This document shows positions 55,168-64,000 of a stretch of DNA of 64,000 nt, piece by piece; the stretch's first letter is position 1, and each line of letters begins with the position of its first letter. Location of the stretch: NCBI RefSeq assembly GCF_002994745.2, contig NC_037089.1, forward strand, positions 83,972,347-84,036,346, written 5' to 3'. Under the pieces are notes generated by a model. The model had not been told where the DNA came from. It saw only the letters and a program-made list of their open reading frames with translations, and did no database searches. Origin of the DNA: Rosa chinensis (lineage: Eukaryota; Streptophyta; Magnoliopsida; Rosales; Rosaceae). A program made the translations under genes and the position numbers.

Positions 55168-58100
55168 ATGAAGAGAATACGAGACGATGTGTACGGTGGT
55201 GCTGGTAGTGGTGGTGTTGGTGTTGCTGGTGCTGGTGGTGGTGGTTCTTCTCAATTGAAACGGCCGGTTGTTGCTTCTTCGCGCGGTGACTCGTGAGTCT
55301 CAATCTCTCTCTTTGTGCTCTCTTGATTTTTCAAGTGTTGAATTGCTTGTATTTTGTATTTTTTTTTTCCGTGTTGCGAAGATTTTAGGTTGATCATTAT
55401 GCAATCGTAATTAGCTAAGGTGTTTAGGTGTGGTGGATTTGATTTGAGTGTGCATGCTTGATCGTGTGAGTTTGTTCGATTTCAGTTTAATTGAGTAGTT
55501 TTTCGGTTTCGACGCTCGAATTGGAGTGATTCATGAAAGTTTAATAGGTGTTTTGAGTCGAGCAGATTTGGATTTCGCGAGATGAAATTGGATACGGGAT
55601 TGGTATAAAGTTTAGGGCTTAGCTTAGTTTGGTCACACAGAGAATGTTAATGTTTCTGTACCGAAGAAAAAAGATTTAATTTTTCATTTGGTTTTACCTT
55701 TTCTTCTCAGAGTCATGTTAGTGTTGTTGTAGGTGATTAGCCTTAAGAAAATAATTACCAAGAGCATGTAGGTAGCATATATACTATAGGGAAGTTGTAT
55801 GTACAGATATAACTGCATTGACATTTTTGATGTGCCATGTCTTTCGGCGAATATGTTGTTACATGCTGATTTATTATCAATTTGTGGCAGAAATGGGCCA
55901 CCCCAACTCCAAGTACCAGGAGGAGGACGCGCGGTAGGTGAAGTAATAGCTACCGTTGGAGTAGCTACTGTTGGAGTAGGTGCCTCTCAGAAATTGACGA
56001 CGAATGATGCTCTTACATACCTCAAAGAAGTGAAGGACATGTTTCAAGACCAAAGAGAAAAGTATGATATGTTTCTTGAGGTCATGAAGGATTTCAAGGC
56101 TCAAAGGTAGCACTTACCCATAATCTTTTCCCTTGTAATAGATAGCTTGGTGATTTAGCTGCTGATAAATTTCTGCTAATATTACTGTCTCTTTCAGAAC
56201 TGACACGACAGGTGTCATTGCAAGAGTAAAGGAACTGTTTAAAGGGCATACCAAGTTAATTTTGGGGTTTAATACCTTCTTGCCAAAGGGTTATGAGATC
56301 ACTCTTGAGGAAGTGGAACCAAAAAAGACTGTTGAGTTCGAAGAAGCTATCAGTTTTGTAAACAAGATCAAGGTGAATATACAGTACGGTGTTTCTTTCT
56401 TTCCCCAAATCACCCACTAATGTTTATTACTGACTGTTTGATTGAGGGATATCTGTCCTGCAGAAACGTTTCCAAAATGATGAGCAAGTATACAAGTCAT
56501 TCTTAGACATACTGAATATGTATCGAAAGGAGCACAAGGACATAAATGAGGTTTACCAGGAGGTAAATTTGATGGTTTAATGGCTTTGAGTCACTGTTCT
56601 CTTCTTTTTTGGCCCTCAGAAAATATTCCTCCCCATGTTCTTAGTAGTTTTTATGTCAACTTTCAGGTTGCTTCTCTATTTGATGACCAACCAGATTTGC
56701 TGGATGAGTTCACCAGATTTTTACCAGATACGTCAGCAACAACTTCAACTCATCAGGGGCAATATGGCCGCAATGCATATCCCCGTTTTAATGAGCGGAG
56801 CTCTGCTACACCAACTTTGCGGCCAATGCCTATTGACAAGGTAATTACATTAGACTTGACTTATTTTCCGTTTCTGTTTTATAGTCATTTTTAATTGTGT
56901 GCTGGATTCTTTTTACAGCAACGTAGGCGGGATAAGATTACTTCTCATGGTGATCATGATATTAGTGTTGATCGTCCTGAGCTAGATGATGACAAGGGAA
57001 TGATGAAAGTACTGAAGGAGCAGAAAAAGCGTTTTCCTGAGAAGGAGAACAGGGATAGGAGAATTCGTGACCATGAAGATAGAGAAGTAGAGACTGATAA
57101 CAACAGGGACTACAACTTGCAACGTTTTCCAGAGAAAAGGAAATCTTCCAGGAAGGTTGAAGGTTTTGGAGCGAATGCTAACTTTGCTCCTTATGATGAC
57201 AAAGATACCTTGAAGAGTGAGTCAGTCATGCTATACAAATGTTTGCAGTCAGTAATTGACAATCATTTTCTAAAATTTGTTTCATTTTTTGTTTGTTAGT
57301 CTTGTTGACATATCATAGATGAGAAGATATGTGTCCTTGATGATTATTGTACGATCAATATCTACCAAAGTTAGAAAACAAAGTGCACATTGTTTATGTT
57401 TTTTGGGTGCAAGGGAAAATTCCGCTGGGAAAAAGATACCTAAGATGTGAAACTGATACTTGGTTTGAAAGTTCGTTAATAGGCTTGTCTTGTATGAATA
57501 TTTGTTCATAAACCATAACAAGCTCTTATTTTCCTGTTTTGTGTTAGTAAGAGCGGAAAATTTTCAAATAGCAAGTTGTTGTACCTTTTGCTTACTTTTA
57601 TTAATTTTCAGTACACCATCAGGTGGCGGTTTTTCAAAGTTCTAACAATTTTAGCATCTTTTCATGAAGCAACTGTGCTTATGGTGATCTCTTATTTTAT
57701 CTCAGGTAAGTACAGCCAGGCATTCGGTTTCTGTGAGAAAGTTAAGGAGCGCTTGTGCAGCCAAGATGACTACCAGGCATTTTTGAAGTGCCTTCACATT
57801 TATAGCAATGGCATTATTAAAAGGAATGATTTACAAAATTTGGTAAGTGCTACAATGCCGCGCTCAATAGCTCAACGCTTCTAAAGTCACGCATCATCTG
57901 CTTACATTTTGAGCACACACAATCCCTGATCTTTTTTTGATACAGCTTTGTCTTTTAGCCAAAGAAAATAGTATTCATGATGATATTGCTTCAAGTTTAA
58001 CCCTGTCCATCTCAGGTGACTGATTTATTGGGGAAGTATCCAGATCTTATGGACGAATTTAATGATTTCTTGGAGCGCTGTGAGAATATTGGTAACTGTC

Positions 58101-61100
58101 AAAACACCATTACTTTTAAGTTGTTTTCTTGTGGTTCTTTATGGTTTAGGCTGTATCTGATTGGATATATATTTGCAGATGGGTTCCTTGCTGGTGTAAT
58201 GAAAAGTATGTATTTTAATTCTCCTTTTACTGTAGTATTACTTATATCTATTTATCTGTTTTTGTTAGAATAATTCATCTTCTAAATGGCATATATGAGT
58301 TGCTATGTGATTTATCAGGAAATTCTGTTACCTCTGTAATTTGAGAACCCTCATGGCTAAATTGTTCATTGCAGAATCTCTGAGTAGTGATGGTCATTTA
58401 TCGCGATCAGTGAAGGTAGAGGACAAAGACAAGGAGCCAAAGCGTGAAATGGAGGGAGTTAAAGAAAAGGAAAGATACAGGGAGAAGTATTGGGCGAAAT
58501 CTATTCAAGAGCTTGACCTCTCTAACTGTGAACGCTGTACTCCAAGCTATCGCCTTCTTCCAGAAGATGTATGACTTAGTTGTATTTTCATATATGACTA
58601 TATATCATATCTTTGGTGAGCAACTCATTGGTGCTTGTCACTTTGCAGTATCCAATACCCTCAGCAAGCCAGAGATCAGAACTTGCTGCTCAGGTCTTGA
58701 ATGACCATTGGGTATCTGTGACTTCAGGAAGTGAAGATTATTCTTTTAAACACATGCGCAGAAATCAATATGAAGAAAGTCTTTTCCGTTGTGAAGATGA
58801 TAGGTAATTTTGGTATATGTCTATTTTTGTTAAAATTTTTGGATTTCACAATATATGGTGAAGTACAAGTGAATATGTAACTTTTCATGCTCAACATTTT
58901 GGTATATATTTCCATGATGACGAGCTTGCATACAATTTCTATTACACATTGATGTAGATTTGTTTCGATCTTGTAATATATGTTTTTTATAGCTCATTTA
59001 ATGTATCATTAACTTTATAATGGTGATACGTTCTCTCTTTTATGGAAACTTATCTTGCTTTTGATGTTTGGAAATTTTAGGTTTGAGCTAGATATGTTGT
59101 TGGAGTCAGTAAGCTCAACTTCTAAGCGAGCAGAGGAACTGTTGAACAGCATGAATGAAAATAAACTCAGTATGGAAACTCAAATTCATATCGAAGACCA
59201 CTTTACTGGTTTGTATCTATAAGCTGTTTTACAATTCCTTAAATATTGAGCATTTAATTCTGGTATTCATCTGTGCTGGTTTTTATTTTATTTTATTCTG
59301 TTTGTTGTAGCTCTAAACTTGAGGTGCATTGAACGTTTATATGGTGACCATGGTCTTGATGTGATGGACATACTGCGGAAAAGTCCAACGCTCGCTCTGC
59401 CAGTCATATTAACTCGCCTGAAACAGAAACAAGAGGAATGGACAAGGTGTAGAGCGGATTTCAACAAGGTTTGGGCTGATATATATGCCAAAAACCATTA
59501 CAAATCACTTGATCACCGAAGCTTTTATTTCAAGCAACAAGATTCAAAGAACTTGAGCAGCAAATGTAAGTTCTTTAATTTTGAAGGTTATGGTCAGCTG
59601 CATATTTAATCTTTTTATCTTTCTTGAGCTCTTGTCCTTTTGTGATTTGTTTATAATTTCTCCTTCATCTAAATTCTACTCTCCTTTATAAATAGATTTG
59701 GTGGCTGAGATCAAGGAATTGAAAGAGAAAAAACAGATAGAGGACGATATTCTTCTGGCTGTTGCTGCTGGAAACAGGCAATCTATAGTTCCACATCTGG
59801 AGTATGAATACCTTGATATCAGCATTCATGAGGACTTGTATAAACTTGTCGAATATTCATGTGACGAGCTTAGCTCAACAAAAGAACAGTTAAATAAGGC
59901 TATGAGACTTTATACTACCTTTTTGGAGCCAATGTTGGGCATTCCTTCTCGGCCTCATGGTTCAGAGGATGATGAAGATGTGGGCAAAGCTAGGAAGGGC
60001 GCTATGAATTGTACTGCATCAAGCAATGGAGAAAGTGATGGAAGTCCCGGTGGTGAGACTACCATGGTAAATTTTAAGCAGCCTAAATCTGGGGGTAATG
60101 AAGATGAAAATGCTTTAGCAGATGTGGCAAGTTCTAGGAATACTTTGGCTAATGGGGATACCTTAGCCAAAGAAGATGGCAGTTGCGATGCAGATAATGC
60201 CTGCAGGGATGATTCAATGTGTAATAACATTCGGGTAGAGAAAGAAGTCAAAGAACAGAAGAATATTAGTATCCCTGATAAAATGCATGGGTCAAGTAAA
60301 CCGGTTGCCTCCATTGATCGAGTAGGCAATTCCAATGCATCATTTGCAGTTGGAGGAGAAAATAACCATGGAAGAATCAGCTTGGAAGTGACATCAGGTC
60401 TGTATTTCGTTACTTTTATCCCTGTTCCTTAAGTCTTGGTATGTTTTTGTTCTTGAGCCACCTATGCTTTGATATACTTTTGCTTCTGGAGTTCCAATAA
60501 TACTGAAATTCTTGGTTTGTTTTTAATTTAAGGGTCTGTTGCAACTACCTTAAGACCCTACGACTCCATTAGTGAAAATGAGCAATCAAAGAAAACTAAT
60601 GCTGATCCTGCTGTTCCTTCATCAGAGGTATGATTCTGGAGTATTGGCATCTTTGAGGTTCTCAGTTTAGTTGATGATATCAACTGGTTTTGTATTAGGT
60701 ACTGATATTCATTTTGGTGCTTCAGGGTGGTGATATTGTAAAACCTGCTTCATTTGGTAATGGGGTGTTTACGGAAAGCACTAAAGTCAACAGTCGTCAT
60801 GAAGAGTCTGTTGGGCCCTCTAAAATTGAGAAGGAAGAAGGTGAATTATCACCGGTCGGTGATTATGGGGAGGATAACTTCGTTGTCTCTGGAGACGCTG
60901 GGGTGCAGGCTTTGCCTAAGGAAAACCATGGTGTTGAAAGACAATATCAATCTGGAAACGGGGAAGAAATTTGCTCTCAGGATGCTGGGGAAAATGATGC
61001 AGATGCTGATGATGAAAACAGTGAAAATGTTTCTGAGGCTGGTGAAGATGCCTCTGGCAGTGAGACAGCTGGTGATGAGTGTTCCCGAGAAGAGCATGGA

Positions 61101-63255
61101 GAGGAGGAGGATGCTGAACATGATGACGTTGATGGTAAGGCTGAGAGTGAAGGTGAGGCGGAAGGGATGGCTGATGGGCACCTTGTTGGAGATGGCTGTT
61201 CCTTGCAATTGCCAGAACGTTTTCTTATGTCTGTGAAGCCTCTTGCAAAGCATGTATCGGCACCTTTAGTTGACGAAAAGAAAGACTCTCGTGTTTTTTA
61301 TGGAAATGATAACTTCTATGTGCTCTATAGGCTTCATCAAGTAAGTATACACTTTTCTTTTCTTTTTTTAATTGTTTGCATTTAGTTCATTTCTGTATAT
61401 AAATGCTAGAGATATACTTATAGCCGGTTTTCTTTGAATATGCCAGATTTTATACGAAAGGATTTTATCTGCAAAATCAAATTCAGTAGGAGCAGAAACT
61501 AAGTGGAGAACTTCCAAGGATGGCAACCCTCCAGATCTTTATGGCAGGTATTTGCACACCAACTATGATCTTGTATATAGATTGTAATTGTGGCAACTGC
61601 CCAAAACATTTTTATCATGGGTGATTTATTCTCTTATTTACTGTGCAGGTTTATGGGTGCACTGTACAATTTGCTTGATGGATCTGCTGATAATGCAAAA
61701 TTTGAGGATGAGTGCCGAGCTATTATTGGAAATCAGTCGTACATCTTATTCACGTTGGACAAGTTAATATATAAATTTGTTAAACAGGTATGCTTACTTT
61801 GTTTTCTATGGTAGGTGTGTTTTTTCTTTTCTTTTTCTGCCAGTGTTCTGAATAGGGGTTCTTTATGCAGCTTCAAACGGTTGCAACTGATGAGATGGAC
61901 AATAAGCTTCTTCAGTTATATGAATATGAAAAGTCTCGGAAAAAAGGGAAGCTAATTGATTCTGTCTATTTTGAAAACACACGTGTCCTTGTTCACGAGG
62001 AGAACATTTACAGATTGGAATTCGTAAGTCATCCGACACTTGTCTTCCCAAACCACGAAACCCTAAATTTACTTTTCTGTCCGATTTGATGATATATTTT
62101 CTTTGACTTCTCTTTGTAGTTCTCTGCACCCTCCCGGCTGTCCATCCAGCTGATGGACAGCGTGAGTGAAAAGCCTGAGGCGTCGGCAGTTTCTATGGAA
62201 CCTAATTTTTCATCTTATCTGCACAATGATTTCCTGTCACTTTATCCTGGCAAAAAGGAGCCACATGGAATTACCCTGCAGAGGTGATAATGTGCTCTTC
62301 TGATTTTACATTGTATTAGAGGGTAACATTAGGTGTCTAGGCACTTAGTATCTTATTTAATATTGTTTAGGACCCTATTTCTCTGTCATAATTGTGTTTT
62401 TTTTTTTTTTAATCCATTCTTTAATGGTTCTCAATTTATATGGATAGCAAGAAGCTTTGATACATGCATGAAATTATTATACTTCTTCAAAGAAACATAG
62501 TAGTAACTAGTAAATGAGGTATTTTAACTGATGTAGTTCCTATTTGTTCTCTTGCTCATATCATTATACCTAACTTGCTGTTATACTCTTTTCCAGAAAC
62601 AAGCGCAAATATGCAGGGCAAGATGAATCCTCGGCGTTTTCCAATGCCATGGAGGGTGTTCAATTAGTCAATGGGTTGGAGTGTAAAATTGCTTGCAACT
62701 CATCCAAGGTATCTCATCTCTTGCCTTAGCATGCTCGTTAAATTACTTATCACCCTTGGCTTGTTGACAATACAAACAATCAATTGCCTAGTGTTTTGGA
62801 AAGGACTTTTCATATGAAAGCATCATTTCATGTTCTATATATATGGTCATCCAGTCGACCTTTTACTGTCCTCTCTTTATATATGATCAAACTAAAAAGT
62901 GATGGTCTATAATAAGGCAACCAGCAGTACTAAGGGATGTCTCTGTCTTCAAGAGTGAAAGGAAGTGTAACTGAAAGAAAACCATTAGCCTTATTATTTA
63001 TTTTATTTTACTTTCCTTTTGGGGAGGGGGATAATGTAAGCACAGCTGCGGAAATAATATTTATACATTTACATGCATGTTATGTTCCCATGGAGCTCTA
63101 TTCATCAAAGTATCATGTGGCAGATCTCTTATGTTCTCGACACAGAAGATTACTTCTTCCGTATGAGAAGGAAAAGGAGAAAGTCAGAGTCCAGATCACC
63201 ATATTGTGATCAGACGAGGGTACAGCGGTTCCACAAATTCTTGTCCGTCTCATAA
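55168..63255 (+). CDS. SNL: SIN3-like transcriptional corepressor, intact (1423 codons)
   Basis: Twenty-two coding exons with GT-AG borders and consistent phases: 55168-55292, 55891-56106, 56198-56372, 56464-56562, 56667-56840, 56919-57216, 57706-57842, 58016-58091, 58179-58205, 58375-58568, 58649-58803, 59081-59208, 59311-59565, 59696-60397, 60533-60627, 60726-61340, 61447-61547, 61649-61787, 61871-62023, 62120-62283, 62597-62708, 63124-63255. PAH1 is near residues 80-140, PAH2 160-225, PAH3 363-430; the HDAC-interaction domain near 490-600 reads [20 protein letters not shown] and [20 protein letters not shown]. An acidic linker (about 960-1080) and the C-terminal SIN3 domain follow. The protein is a nuclear scaffold recruiting histone deacetylases to transcription factors. 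Which SNL paralogue it is cannot be told. Confidence 0.93.
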
Positions 63256-64000
63256 TAGCTTAGAATTCCTTTGAGATTGGACGCTCAAGGTAGACCCAAG
63301 AAAAATGTTGTTGAAACTCTTGTAGAAAATGTCTTTCATTATTTTTCATCGGCTATACTTGGTCAGAGTGAGATCTAACCCCTGTCTTTTCGTCTGTAGA
63401 AGCCATAGTCGCAGTGAAACAAAAAAGACTTCCTTGAGGTGACATCTACTTGATTTCCAAACAGACCGGAGAAAGAGAATTGTCTGGACATATAGCTTGT
63501 TGTGGTCAGAAGAGTGGCATATGTTGTGTATATAAGGTTGGTGTATGATAATTCCGTAGAAAAGGTGCTCTTGTTGATCTTGTCGTAGATAGGACCCTTC
63601 ATAAACACACTAAGTGTAACAGAAATTGGTGAGATAGCAGAAAAGCCCCGAGTTTTAACGACCCCAAAGTGCTCTTACCTTTATATACAAGTCAGCTTCA
63701 TACCCAGCAAAATTTGCAGGCATTTCTGCATCACTATTCTTTTTGCACCAGAAAGTTGTTGTTTTTGCAGATCAGGTTATTTAAGTTCCAATGTAAAATA
63801 GTGTAACAGTATTGTAACATTAGTAGCTTACAACTCAACTCAGTTCTTCATCTAATAATATCTTGTTCTGCTTTGGAAAAATCCCTAGTTTTGATATCTA
63901 TTTTACCAGGATACAGTATTTTTATTTTTTACTTGTAGTTTTTAACAATGTTAGTTAAATCTGGGTGGACAATAAGTCTGTGACGTGGTTACGATAGATT
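63256..64000 (+). other. 3' flank of the SIN3-like gene
   Basis: 3' untranslated sequence is expected in the first few hundred bases. No polyadenylation signal stands out, and no further gene is visible before the window ends. Confidence 0.5.

Noticed and set aside
60714..61253. Overlapping frames on both strands inside the SIN3-like exon 16
   Set aside because: They are shadows of an acidic, repetitive exon. The main frame continues correctly through both splice junctions.

Overview
The window is nuclear DNA from a flowering plant, almost certainly a eudicot. The signs are intron-rich genes with GT-AG splice sites, Ty1/copia elements primed by initiator tRNA-Met, CACTA DNA transposons and plant-specific gene families. 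The species cannot be fixed from the sequence. I found no bacterial, organellar, tRNA or rRNA genes.

Layout. 1-8333: the 5' end of one LTR element, then a degenerate Ty1/copia element (copia-1, minus strand). 8550-12611: remnants of an ABCB transporter array, namely the 3' half of one gene with three frameshifts, a LINE RNase H scrap, and the first exon of a second gene cut off by copia-2. 12612 to about 20790: copia-2, interrupted by CACTA-1 (12939-19196). 20850-34014: a SIN3-like pseudogene whose fourth exon is split by the 11.4-kb CACTA-2 (21789-33236). CACTA-2 itself holds a copia fragment and a nearly perfect palindromic LTR element with 3012-bp arms and a 30-nt spacer. One palindrome arm carries a 1935-bp solo LTR. 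34152-41093: CACTA-3. 41522-43125: two related MITEs and a tandem duplication. 43701-48531: a Mutator-like inverted-repeat unit split by CACTA-4 (44843-48467). 49691-52710: a short SIN3-like copy with an open 199-codon frame. 55168-63255: an intact SIN3-like corepressor gene of 22 coding exons and 1423 codons, the one clearly functional host gene here.

Themes. All four CACTA elements have matching termini and an exact 3-bp target duplication (TAT, AGG, GGA, ATA), and no transposase was seen in any of them. Three carry pieces of host genes, all on the minus strand. CACTA-1 has RAPTOR, RHD3 and LONGIFOLIA-like fragments plus an intact ribosomal protein eS12 frame. CACTA-3 has LKR/SDH, alpha-amylase and probably RNA-dependent RNA polymerase fragments. 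CACTA-4 has phosphoethanolamine N-methyltransferase exons. The nesting gives a relative insertion order, and the palindrome is a natural candidate source of long hairpin RNA.

Limits: protein identities rest on recognising family motifs by eye. Exon borders of captured fragments are approximate. Transcription, methylation and small RNAs cannot be judged from the sequence.
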